Source: Monosporascus cannonballus (taxonomy: Eukaryota; Ascomycota; Sordariomycetes; Xylariales). Taken from it: a stretch of DNA of 64,000 bases. Of this stretch, positions 14,401-26,159 are shown piece by piece. Numbering within the stretch: position 1 is the stretch's first letter; the number at the start of each line of letters is the position of its first letter. The notes beneath the pieces are model-generated. The model was not told where the DNA came from. It saw nothing but the letters and a program-made list of their open reading frames with translations, and made no database searches. Location of the stretch: assembly GCA_004154925.1 (NCBI GenBank), contig QJNS01000704.1, positions 62,001-126,000 of the forward strand. The letters are read 5' to 3'. Made by a program: the position numbers and the translations under genes.

Positions 14401-17400
14401 TTTGAAGGAGCGATAGTACAACTGCCCAAGCCGCTTGGGAGAAGGACAGAAGCGATACCCCCAGGTTTTTCAGTTGGATTTCGATCTCAGTGAGGCTTTG
14501 GTGGCTAGCATGCGTAGCCAACTGAAGCGGCGCTGTGTCGCCCTTGAAGGCGGTTTGGTCAAGATGAAGCGGCCTTATGCCTTGCAGATGCTGCCCCCAA
14601 AAGTCGTCAACGTCTGGAGGTAAGGGGAGTGTTTCCCGGAGGAACACCTCGAACAACAACGGTATAGATAGCTGTTGATCATGCGCAAGCTTTTCTACTT
14701 CGGAGAGCAAGTTGCGCATCGATATTCCATCGTAAACTGCATGGTGGCAGACAAACGATAAGTACTCTGAATCATCTATGCGGATGACTGCGAGCGAGAT
14801 TGGGGGCTCTCCCGAATTAATTACTGTGGAAAGCGATCTAAGATGCCGCGAGGCTTCTTGTTGAAGGGTGATTTCGCTTGCTTCGAAGACATGGTAGGTA
14901 GGTTCGTAGTTTTCAAAAACGACTTGGACGATCGGAAACTTGAAATCATCCGTCGTTACGAAGCATGCGCGGAGGATCTCGTGGCGGCGGATCATCGTGG
15001 CCCAATAACCAAGCATGGATTGCGATGGTATCTGGAGCCGAAAAAGCATCTGGTTGAAGTATGATACCGACCCCTCTGAGGTTGAAGATGCAAGCATCGC
15101 TTCTTGTAGAGGCGTACAGGGAAGAACCGCGCTTACGGGTTTCCCCTGAGAGCGGAGCTGTTTCCTAACTATCTCTGTAAGTTCAGTAGGAAGCAGAGGA
15201 TCATTTTTCGATGTTTGGCGTTCATCCCTAGGATGGCCCCTCGCAGCAATAGCTGCCGCGAGACGTCCAACGCTCGGGTTCTGAATCACAAGTGATAACG
15301 GAACTCGGGTCTTGCACACGCTTTGGAGTTCCCGGGCTAGGGGCATCGCGGAGATCGAATCTATGCCAATCGCAGCAAACGATGTCCACCGGCCAATGGA
15401 TTTCTGGTCCATGTCTAAGGTATTGGCCAGGGCTTTGGCGACCGCCGTCTCGGCTTCCGTCCACTCGTCTTCCATTCCATCTTGGTCATCCTCCGAGCTG
15501 CACAGACCGATAAAGCTGTCAGGCAATCCAGCAAAAGAAGACCGCAGGCAATTGTTGTCAATCTTTCCAGACGAGGTCAATGGTAGCATTGAGACTGGAA
15601 AAGTAAATGACGGGACCATATAGTTAGGTAATGCGTCTTTCAGCGCCTGCTGTATCGCTGACTTCGAATGCTTGGCCGAGTCTGTGATATCCAAGAACCC
15701 GAAGCTCCTGGACACTTCGCCGACAGGGACATAGAACAGCGCTAGATGCTGCGTGTTGGAGCCCCTTAGTGTTACAGGCAAGGTTGTGCAGGTTCTCACG
15801 AGGCCAATGCTAAGCACGATTGACTGGATCTCCTGTAACTCGATCCTGAGGCCTCGTAGTTTCACTTGGGTGTCCATTCTCCCAAGTATAATCAAGGAGC
15901 CATCGGAAAGCATGCGCCCAAGGTCGCCAGAGCGGTATAGACGGCCGTACTCAGGGTGTTTGAAGAACTTCTCGGCTGTCATTTCAGGGAGCTTTAGGTA
16001 ACCGGCAGCCACTTGGTCGCCTCCGAAACATAGCTCTCCCACGCAGCCAAGGGGGACAAGGTCCGGTGTGTTAGGGTAACAGACGAATGTTGCGGTGTTC
16101 TCAAAAGACCAGCCGAGAAACTGCGATGAATCACCAGCTGCGACCTTTCTTACCGTGCAGATATTTGTCGTTTCCGAAGGACCGTATCCTTACGGTGTCA
16201 GTCAAAGCTCGTCTAATAAGAAAGGGGTGGAAGGGAGGGGGCCGCGCAGCTCACCTTGATAGAGAGTGTCCGCCCACTTGCCTAGCACCTCGTCTGTCAT
16301 GGGCTCGCCAGAGGTCACAAGGAACTTAACATCCGGAACGTTGCTTGGATCTATTAAGGAAGCAACGGTGACTGTCATGCTGAGGTGGGTAACTCCAAGC
16401 ATCCGAACTGCCCTTTCCAGGTCCTCGAAAAGAGTGTCGTTGGTCACCGAGCACAGACACATGCCGTTCGCCCAGGTAAAGAATATTTCGAAAACGGATA
16501 CGTCGAACGCTTGAGAGCATGCTTGCAACATTCTTTCAGAGGGATCGTGCGGGTATATGCGGGTGAGGACTTCAATATTGCTGAGAATATTTCTGTTGGT
16601 TATTGAGACACCTTTCGGAGTGCCTGTGGTCCCGCTAGTATAGATAACGTATGCGAGGCGCGAAGCATCTCCAGGTATCGCCAGATTCGAGTCAGGATAC
16701 TCGGATAAAGACACATGTTGTGCGTTTACGAGAGTGCACGAGACCGCGCTAGATAGCCGAGGAGACGTATCGTCAACAAGGCATAAGCGCGGGGATGCCT
16801 GCTGAACAATTAAGTTTATTCTGTTAATGGGAGTCGTGGGTAGGACGGGAAGGTATGCGCAGCCCGTCTTGAGTATGGCCAAGATGCTACAATACATCAA
16901 GGGGGATTTCTCCATGACTATTGCGATGATCTCCCCAGGAGCCACCCCATATCGCTGAATGTGCCTAGCAATCTGATTTGCCCGCCCGTTCAATTCATGG
17001 TAAGTATAGCTTTGCGTCTCCATGGAAGAAGCGTTGATGGACTGGGCAAATAACAACGCTTCGTTCCTAGGGTATATGAGGGCGATTTCCTCGACAAGCT
17101 CAGATAGACTTGAACGGATATCTATGTGGGTGGGATTCTCATTATATCGGGAAAGCGACTCAGTCGGAAAACTCTTTGGGATGGCGTCGAGGGTCTGGTC
17201 GCTATGGCAAGTGAACAACTTTATCAAATTATCGAGATGGCGTGCGAAAACTCGAATTTGATTGGGTGAAAATACATCCGAGTGCCATGTTATCTGGCAC
17301 GAGTAATGGCGTTCAAGCGGCAAGATCTCGACTAGAAGCGCACATTCCACGGCATCTTTGTGCCAGACTTCCCGGATGTCATTGGGATACTGTCTTCGGC

Positions 17401-20400
17401 TGACAAGAGACTCCTGGTAAGCGAAGATGACATTAAACAGTCGCGTGGCTGGACTCAAGCCAGCGGCCCGCTTCAGATCTGGAAGCGGCAGTCGCCCGTG
17501 CCGGAGACTCTCTCGATTGGCGATATGAATGCTCTGTAATAGTTCACCTATGTTCTGGTATTTGCTTAACGATATCCTCAGTGGCAATGTAGCAATGAAC
17601 GGGCCCATTATCTTCTCAATGCCGGCGATAGGAAGCGTTCGTCCGGATGAGACGGAACCCAGAATTACATCGTCACTGCCCGTGACGGCGGCCCAAAGCC
17701 AGCAAAGACAGGCCTGGAAAATCACTTGGGGGCTGAAAGAGGATTGAAGCGCCCATTGCTTCACCTCCGCGGGGTCAATCTGGATATCGTTGACTTCCGT
17801 GACTATCTGCGGATGCGGCACAGCCGTGGTTTTGAAATTAGGGATTGGGGCTGGTGTGCTGCCGCGAAGGTTCTCCGCCCAGAATTCCTTTGAGCTCATC
17901 AACTCATGGTCAGATTTTGCGTCCAAGCACCTAGAGGCGGTCCTGAATTGTGGTCTCTGTACTGGCTCTTGCCCAAGCGATAGAAGGCGGAGATCCTCAA
18001 TAAGTAGGTCCATAGTCCACCCGTCGTATATCGAGTGATGCAACGTGAATCTAGCCCTGCAGGGTGCCTCTTGCCCTGTAGGGCCCCTAATCTCAACCTG
18101 CAGAGGATGCTGCAGAAACTGCTCAACATCATATGAATCAAGATGGCTGAATTTCTCAACGATTTGGACCCGGTCCGCTAGATGCTTCCAAATGACCTGG
18201 CGGAGTGTACTGTCAATGTGAAGGAACCCCGTCCGTAGGACCTCGTTCCGCTCGGCAATACAGGCAATCCATATCTTGATCGATTCCGCACTGACCCGCT
18301 GTGGGAATTCGAGTTCAACCTGATTCACATATAGCCGATTGTCCTTTAAAGTCTCGGCAATCATTGACGTCTGTAGGGCTGTGCAATGATCCACGCGTTC
18401 GACCTGCTCGGCTAGTGTGCCCAGAGCGGCCAGCCAGTGTGACGACTCCGTTTCCGTGCTCCCTAGATTCCCATCGGAAAGGCTACCTTCGTTTTCGGCG
18501 AATTGGCCTTTTGAAATGCGACGCTGAATGATGGAACAGAGATCCCGTATCGTAGGGGACTCAAGGATATCGACCGGGCTGACGAATATGCCCAACTCGA
18601 GTAGTATAGAGGCATACTTAATACCCATCAAAGAATCTAGACCTGCCAAGACGAGACGGGTACTTGGTGTCAGAAGCGAGCCGAGGATCTCTCGCCCGGC
18701 TTCGCAGAGCTGCCTCTCGAGATCGCTGGAGAACTGCTCTTCTAGGGTGTCGTCTACGGCCATGGATGCTTCATGGTCCGCTATCAAGCGTTTCCGGTCA
18801 ATCTTTCCTGAAGGAAGCTGCGGAAAGTCTCTCATAGTTATGATTTCGGCGGGAATCATAAAAGCTGGTAACCAAGACTTGCAATTGGCTAGTATCTGTT
18901 CCTGGATTCCCTCTGCATCCTCGACCGCCGCAAACGCCACGAGAACATTCGAAATCACAGTAGCAAAGGCGCTGTGGCATCCCCTCGCTCGCAGAATCGC
19001 TTGTTCAACCTCACCAAGCTCGATCCTCTGCCCATTGAGCTTGACTTGAGCGTCATCGATCCTGCCTAGGCATTCAAGCGTTCCGTCTGAGTGCATTCTT
19101 GCCTTGTCTCCAGTCCTATACAAGCGGCCCCATGAAGTTTCGATAAAGGCAGCAGAGGTTTGCTCGGGCCGATTGATATAACCCGCGGCAAGTTGGAAAC
19201 CACCAACAGCCAGCTCTCCGACATGGCCAAGAGGGGCAACAATGAGCGGAGCCTCAGTGTTGCCTTCCTCAGAGTGCTCTAGAACGAATGCTGATACAGT
19301 ATCAAGGGGAACACCAATGCAAGTTCTAGGTGCCTCTTTTTGGAACGCTGGCTGAAGTGTGCTGCACGCGATTAATAACGACTGATTCTCTTCTGCGGAA
19401 ACTGGGACTTACCAGTGAATCGTTGCCTCGGTTGGGCCATACATCCCCCATAGGATGCTCTCTTGAGACGCATCACCGCCGAACTCCCGTGCAACGGGTT
19501 CAGTAAGCATTTCTCCGATAGTCAGCAGGAGTCGTAGGCCGGGTGCGTTGTGTCTTCGCTTTAGTAGACTACCGGCAACAGACGGCGTGAGTTCACATGC
19601 ATCGACTTCCATGTCTCTCAAAGTAGCTGGCAGATCGGCAATCATCCTGGAACGGTCGCACGAGATCAATGTACACCCCCTATATAACGGAAAGAATATC
19701 TCGAATACAGACACATCAAAAGTTGGTGCCGCGAACTGAAGAAACCGCTTGAAGTTGGGTATGTGCTGGTTGTGCGCCAATAAACTTTGAGTAGCGGCAT
19801 CGTGGGACACACCAACACCCTTAGGGGTTCCCGTTGAGCCGGAAGTGTACATGACGTACGCGAGATCATCCCTCTTCGGTGTCCGGTAAAAAATCGATTG
19901 TGTTGGCCGCGCCGGGCCCTCTGGGGTGGCTTCGGATGATTCCTCGACCAGTAATAACCGACCGGTGCTGTCATCCTGTGGAATTTTTGAGCTCAAAGAT
20001 GAGCTAACCAAAACCACCTTGGCCTCAACATCCTTCAGGATGAACTTGATCCTCTCCTTGGGGGCATCGAGGTTCAATGGGCAGAATGCGCCACCTACTT
20101 TCAAGATGGCCAAGAGAGCAATGTATAACTCGGGAGACTGTGGTATCAATAGCGGAATGATGAGTCTCTCGTGCGTATTCTCCGTTGACAGCGATCCCAG
20201 CGCTTCTGTGATACGAAAAGCAAGTGCGTCGGATGCTGCATGCAGCTCTGGATAGGATATGGCCCTTCTCTGACCCGTCTTAGAAAGGAATTCGATAGCG
20301 GAATCTCCTTTATTATCCGACCGAGATACGACTTCATGGAGAAAGACCGTCCCCGGCAGTCTAATGGGTGAGGGGTTTAGGATCGAAAGACCCCCTGAAT

Positions 20401-20416
20401 CTCCAAGCGACCCCAT
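5407..20416 (-). CDS. sidC: Ferrichrome-type siderophore nonribosomal peptide synthetase (SidC/NPS2 family)
   Basis: Six exons, in transcript order: 20416-19413, 19361-16255, 16188-14078, 14023-13953, 13896-5616, 5547-5407. They total 14,715 nt and 4,904 aa, and every junction is in phase. The domain order is A1-T1-C1-A2-T2-C2-T3-C3-A3-T4-C4-T5-C5-T6-C6. The A domains carry YTSGSTGTPKG or YTSGTTGTPKG and end near residues 525, 1581 and 3215. T-domain serines in LDSL, IDSI or LDSI are at about 578, 1648, 2203, 3280, 3837 and 4396. HHxxxDG-type motifs are at about 776 (HHSIYDG), 1852 (HHAVYDG), 2406 (HHALYDA), 3488 (FHAVYDA), 4044 (SHALYDG) and 4593 (HHALYDG). There is no thioesterase; a terminal C domain is usual for fungal cyclic hexapeptide synthetases. 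Hand alignment of the A3 binding pocket reads D-V-L-D-I-G-A-I-G, which I infer to select acylated hydroxyornithine. The expected product is ferricrocin or ferrichrome. The neighbouring divergent sidA supports this. I took the ATG at 20416 as start. Confidence 0.95.
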
Positions 20417-21849
20417 TAAGAGTCTCAGTTGTGTAACCACAAGACTGTCCGTTCATCCACGCTTCGCACTGTCTCTCCTCCACGCAGCATGACCGGGAGA
20501 CCTAGAGACGTAATACCAGAAATTCGAATACTCGCTCAGAAGTGAGGAGGCTGGATTACTGTGAATCCGGGCTCGGACGTTTAGGTAGTCAGTGGTCCTG
20601 TCATATGGGCACTTCAAACCCCACCACTGTGTGGGCGGCATCGGTTGGCCTAGCGCGACAGTTAGCTCTGAAGAGTCTGTGTGCTAAGTATACCATCACA
20701 GATCCACGAATACGCTATGGTTTGATCGAACTAACGATGAAGTAGCACTTTAGTAGAAAGAGTTTCGCTTGAGATTTTCTGCAACTGTACTTCAATCCAC
20801 CAGCGCTGCGGGCAGATCAAACGAGATTGTATACTTGCAGTGTATGCACGGAGCCCTTGCATCTGCAGCAGATCAAAAACTCCTGTCCAATGAGACGGAC
20901 CTGCGAAGACTCCTTATTGGCTATTTAGGCACGGTAACGATCGGGTGCTACCGCACAGTGGCTGAGAGCCTAAGCCTCGCAAGCGTTCGTGTGTGTAATA
21001 CCTAGCCTTAACGTTACTATTGACCATTCGGAGCGCCGCAGGATAGCCTGGATAAACCTGCCGTCACGCTGCTGTTCGATGAAGGTACAGAGCAAAGAGG
21101 GAAGAGGGAGATTCATGCCTGCTTGCGACCAACCAAATTCGACTTATTTCAAATGTGAAGCTCATGAGAGGAGGCACAGGCGTTACATTTGAATGGGGGA
21201 CACTGAAGTAAGTTCTAAGTAATTGGCCCGTAAGTTGCCGTTAGTGATAATTGCTGAAGAATACTGAATGGCTGTGATCTCACTGTCTCACACCACTACG
21301 ACGGGACAAGATACCAAGTATGGCGTCGTCGGCCGGTTCTGCCAATGAGGACGATACCAGGCACAGCACTAAAGAGAGCAGCTTGGTATTTTGTAGTTAG
21401 TGTTGTAACCCGTGTCCACCCCTCCGTCCCCATACATCCATTACATCATGATTGCCGCGTGAGCAATCGTTTCTAAGATATCATGTTATTACGCAACCGA
21501 AACTGGGCAGCCCTATCCCCTTAGTCCGATAGTATTGCATGAAGCAGCCGAAGCGGGCGATTATATGGGATAAGGGCGCACGTGAAGGTTGCACTCATTT
21601 GCAGTGGCCGCGGGGTGATTGAGGAGATGCAGTCCTACACCTCAACCAGCGTACCTGAGCTACGCACGCCTACCAATGTAGATATATACAACTTAGTAAT
21701 GTATGGCATGAATGGCAGAAACGCTCACTTGACCATACACATATGCAAAATAGTAGGGTTGCCCAAGCATCGCCAGCTGAAAGAAATGGCCAGGCAAGCC
21801 ATATGAAGAGTTGTTCTTTATATGGCCGTTTGCTAATATGCGGCTCCGT

Positions 21850-22091
21850 TTGTTCTTGCAGTAAAATCCAGGGTTGTGTACGGCGGGACTGTCGGACCAT
21901 CAACTGCCGATTACGCTGTCTTATTGAATGGTCGGGCGAACTCGAACCGCTTTCTCTTAGAGGTAGGTACCTACCAGATAAGGTCCGACTATTCTGAAAT
22001 GCTTCGGCAAGCTTGCTCAGATGAACTCAGGGGACTCACGGTATTGACAACAAAAGGTCTTAGCAACGCCTTAGGAGCTATGCAGAGCTAG
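21850..22091 (+). pseudogene. Possible relic of a fungal surface-protein ectodomain
   Basis: The plus-strand frames read VYGGTVGPSTADYAVLLNG, then a second frame reads RGRYLPDKVRLF. Fungal extracellular or membrane proteins often carry a jelly-roll segment of the style VYGTVGPxxxxYxVxLNG followed by YxxxxLF. Here the match is short and needs at least one frame change, and no start, signal peptide or membrane segment was found around it. Chance resemblance is possible. Confidence 0.25.
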
Positions 22092-22243
22092 AGCGATCAA
22101 GCCATTTCATTAGCGGACTACGGACTATGTTCACAATCTTTTAGAAGGACCCTCGAAACTCCGATATTTGTCCTCGACCCCGGCTCCTGAGCGCGGCCAA
22201 GAACTGCGTATCCCCCATTTCGGCGTCTAGATCCGAGCTCATC

Positions 22244-22262
22244 TTATCAGATCATCTGATAA
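22244..22262. promoter_or_regulatory. Palindromic double GATA site (SreA-type)
   Basis: TTATCAGATCATCTGATAA is a 9+1+9 inverted repeat, so each strand carries a full ATCTGATAA. This matches the ATCWGATAA consensus reported for fungal SreA/SRE/URBS1 iron-responsive GATA repressors. It lies about 1.83 kb upstream of the sidC ATG and 2.20 kb upstream of the sidA ATG. Binding is inferred. Confidence 0.65.
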
Positions 22263-23456
22263 AAATTTTCTCTGTCGGCGCTGTCCTGGTTAACAAGACT
22301 AACATCTCTTAACGGCAATTATCGCCCCACCATACCCAGGGAAACTACCCCCACGCATACCATCCTTCAGCCTAATTCGACGAATGTCTCCCCTGAGGAG
22401 AAAAGTTTTCTTTGGTGCCGTCCCTGGGCGCTGACCGTGGGTGGGCCCGGTGGATGCCGATGGCACGGTCTAATGCCGTTACTCATCGAAATCGCTCGGA
22501 GTAGTCTTACGAAAATAATACGAGCGTCACCCGCAACTTACAAACCATACGCCTATATGCCTGAAGAATCTTGGCCGCTTGTTGATTTTCATGGACCCAC
22601 ATGTGCAAGCGACGTCGGCGTCCACGTTTTGCACCCAAATTTGCACCCCAAGCAAACGCGAGGACGGCGTTTCCCATGCAGATATCGCGTGGCTCCCAAC
22701 GTACTGGACACCCTCACCAGCTGGACAGGTTACCGATCAGATAGCAAATCGTATGATTCAATGATTCCGCGGTGGATTTGACAAGGATCACTACACTCTA
22801 CGGAGTCATGATAGTGGTTCACACGCATCAATGTGGAAGCATTCCGTAGTCGAGTCCACTGCGATCCAGAGATGTCCCGAGCCGGTATATACACGATCTT
22901 GCAATGCTTGCGCTATTACGCTCCACAAATATGTTCAGCACGTACGCTCATGTCCTGGAATCTCTGTTATTTCGAGGATCTGCAAATCTAGATTGTATTA
23001 CGACACCAGGCTTAGGGAACGGTGCCGCTGGTGGCTTATTCCTGCAGGTGTTCATTTCATGTTTTCAACATGACTAGCAGTCTTGTGAGGGGCTTAACAA
23101 GTTCAATTCTCGGAAGAAGACATGCAGGCGGCTTCGGGAGAGGAAACGCAATCGGCTTTTAAACTCTCGTCAATCGAGTAAGATCTTGCCTCCAACCACT
23201 TCGCTAGTTGGTAGTTCAGGCACTCGGGAAGCTTGGAAAAAGCCTCCCCCAGTGACTCGTGCTCCCGACGATGTTGCATGCTTGATCGTTGTTGGCATAA
23301 GGGGTCCTGGTAGCTCAAGTTGAATTCAGGTCCAAGCCACCTCATCCAGGTTTAGCTCCATTCATGGTCCGGCAAAGATGGGGATGTGTGCCGGGGATGA
23401 TTCCCATCCATCTCGGTGATGGCACATAATTCAGGCTAGCGTCATGCAGATTCATC

Positions 23457-23465
23457 TTATCTGAT
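23457..23465 (-). promoter_or_regulatory. Single GATA site (SreA-type)
   Basis: The plus strand reads TTATCTGAT, which is ATCAGATAA on the minus strand and a full match to ATCWGATAA. It lies about 1.0 kb upstream of the sidA start codon. Confidence 0.5.
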
Positions 23466-24463
23466 CCGATGATAATGCCGATGTCGCCCGTTGGCCCATC
23501 CCGCATCGCCCAGCCTCTATGTAGATACGTACATAACTGTGCAGTACCCAAGCTACTGTAACCCGCTTTCAAGAAATCCCCCACTTAGGTGCATAGACTA
23601 CGCCCACATCATTATTGTCTGCCTACATCATATGTTAGATTCGAACAAACTACCCGCGTAACATTTTTACCCTCCGCTCCCCCATGGACATTGGTCTTTC
23701 CCTCTGCTTGGCGGTTCCCTCATGCCAGGAGCATATCGGATTCAATTCATGGCTCGTTTCCAGCAAATCCGTTCATGATTCATCTCTGGCGGTGACTCAA
23801 GGTTATGGTCCCTACTCACCGAGTCACCCTGGTGATTGAAGATCCGTACGTGATCGCACTACATGAACCGGCATTTTGTCACGCTATGTGTGCCTTAAAA
23901 GATACAGTAGTCACTGACGTGGTCTTCGGCTAATTGCCCAGTCTAAGTGTAGGCTTCTCTCCACGTTCCAGAGTCTATACCGCCTTAAATACACTGCAGG
24001 GCAAGACAAGGGGCACTGGCTCCGTCTGCGATATTTTTACGGCTAAGACTGACGAGCCTAATCATACCGCGGGAATTGCGAAAAGTTGCGTCAGGCAGGT
24101 TCCTGGTCGTTCTCTGACCGTTGCTCTACTAAAACCAAACTTGTCTTTATTAATATATGACCGCCGCACTCCAAAATTCTAGCCATGCACATCCTCGTTT
24201 CCAACACCCCATTTATACCCCTTAAGCCCAACAATGCTTCATCCCTCCCAGAATGCTACGATAGTTTGATACCAGGCACCATTGCATCTTTATACAATCC
24301 CGTGGACCTACTTATTGGTTCCAGTCGTTTCCTTCGATCTGTGTTCAGCAGCTCCTGCATGGTCGGATCTAGCGATTACCAAATCTAGTATCTTACCTCC
24401 TTATCTACAGGCCGCCTTATACATTCAACCATTAGTGTTGCACTGCAGTATCATACCACCGCA

Positions 24464-26159
24464 ATGGCGCCCCATAGTCTAATCGATGGCCGATCCGTCG
24501 GCATGGAGGGCCAACAGAATTCTTTGGGAAACAGTCACAGTTATGAGAACGGTCATGTGAATGGTGGCCCTTCCGATACGAAGTCACATCTGGTAGGGAC
24601 GTCACCCGAAGACGTGCATGATCTGATATGCGTCGGTTTTGGCCCAGCTAGTCTTGCGATAGCCGTCGCGCTCCATGACTTCATAGACAGCGGCAAGCTC
24701 CCAAGACCGCGGGGGGGGTCAGGGCCAAAAGTGCTGTTTTTAGAGAAGCAGTCACAGTTTGCGTGGCACGCCGGCATGCTTCTTCCCGGGGCAAAAATGC
24801 AGATTTCCTTTATCAAGGACATGGCCACTCTGCGAGATCCAACCTCGAAATTTACCTTCCTCAACTACCTCCACCAGAATGACCGGCTGGTAGAGTTTAC
24901 GAACCTGAGTACGTTCCTCCCAGCCAGGGCCGAATACGAGGATTATCTTCGCTGGTGTGCTTCCCATTTCAGCGACGTCGTCAGGTATGGCAACGAAGTC
25001 GTTTCAGTCGCGCCAGCCGGCGTGGCGGAAACAAGCACCCCGATTTCGAGGTTCGTAGTTACGTCGAGGGATTTGAAATCCGGAGTAACTACGAGCTACC
25101 GAGCTAAGAACGTCCTGGTCGCCATCGGCGGCCAACCATCCATCCCCAAATGTTTGCCCTCAAACCATCCCAGGGTGGTCCACTCATCTCAATACGCTCA
25201 CTTGGTCCCGAAAATTCTCAATAGAAGGGACGCCCCTTACCGCGTTGCCGTCGTCGGCGCGGGACAGAGCGCCGCAGAGATATTCAACAACATCCAAACC
25301 CTGTATCCCAACTCCCGGACATCCCTGATCATGCGCTCTGAGTTCTTGAGGCCAAGCGACGATTCCCCCTTGTAAGTAGATGATAGCCCGCCGCGGGCGC
25401 TAATTTGATGTGACGCGATTCCGCTCATTGACTCGGCACAGTGTAAATTCCATCTTCAACCCATCCTTCGTAGACTCGCTATTCTCGCGGCCGGCTGAGA
25501 ACCGGCAGGCTCTGTTAGCCGATGCCCGCGCCACCAACTACGGCGTGGTGCGCCTGGAGCTGATTGAACACCTCTACGAGCGCATGTACGATCAGCTCCG
25601 CGACCTCGGCAGAGACGAGAAGCGATGGCCACATCGCATACGGAGCGCCATGGACGTCGTGGGCCTCGACACAAGCCTCGATCCGCTCCGACTCAAGATC
25701 CGCCCGTTAAGCGCCGGCAGCGCCGACACCAGCGACGAGACCTTGGAGGTTGACCTCGTGATCGCTGCCACTGGATACCAGAGGAACTATCACCTGAAGA
25801 TGATTGAGGCAGTCGAGAGCTTGCTGCCAGCGGCAGACGAGCTGACCGGCGCCATGGCGACAGACGGCCACGGGGAGAGCTGCGAGTCTACCGAGTCGAG
25901 GATCGGGAATCGCCCGGTCAGGGTCGCGCGCGACTACAGCGTGCAGTTCGGCTCCGGCAAAGTAGCCCATGGCTCCGGAATCTTCTTGCAGGGCTGCTGC
26001 GAAGGGACGCATGGCGTGAGTTGTCCCCTATTCGAAGGGCTCTCCCGCTGTCAAGGTACTGACAATCGCGGATAGTTGAGCGACACCCTGCTATCCATCC
26101 TGGCGGTCCGCTCCGGCGAGGTCGTCAACTCGGTTTTTGGCGACCCAAGTTCGAAGTAG
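24464..26159 (+). CDS. sidA: L-ornithine N5-monooxygenase, first step of hydroxamate siderophore synthesis
   Basis: Three exons: 24464-25371, 25442-26015 and 26076-26159, giving 521 aa. The introns (70 and 60 bp) have gtaagt and gtgagt donors and a tactgac branch in the second. The enzyme uses FAD, NADPH and O2 to hydroxylate the side-chain nitrogen of ornithine. The FAD motif is CVGFGPASL (about 56-64). The substrate-pocket region has [15 protein letters not shown] (about 112-126). The NADPH motif is [10 protein letters not shown] (263-272). The family C-terminal motif is ATGYQRNYH (about 412-420). Both splice junctions rebuild conserved family text (SDDSP-FVN and CCEGTHG-LSDTLLS). The length fits the roughly 500-aa family. 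About 50 N-terminal residues are low-complexity and an internal Met at 14 could also serve. It is divergent from sidC, forming the minimal precursor-plus-assembly pair. Confidence 0.96.

Larger units (their letters stand above)
20417..24463. promoter_or_regulatory. Divergent sidC/sidA intergenic region
   Basis: A 4,047-bp spacer separates the start codons of sidC (minus) and sidA (plus). It holds three matches to ATCWGATAA, the extended site described for SreA-type iron repressors: two back to back at 22244-22262 and one at 23457-23465. A near match lies at 22736-22744. CCAAT boxes occur at 20887-20891 and 21342-21346, which could bind the CCAAT-binding complex that works with HapX. No intact gene is visible; one possible relic lies at 21850-22091. 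From family knowledge, both genes should be repressed by SreA when iron is plentiful. Confidence 0.6.

Noticed and set aside
14030..20440. Three separate NRPS-like genes upstream of the large synthetase frame
   Set aside because: The frames break inside A and C domains and are joined by four short in-phase introns with GT..AG ends. They are exons of one gene.
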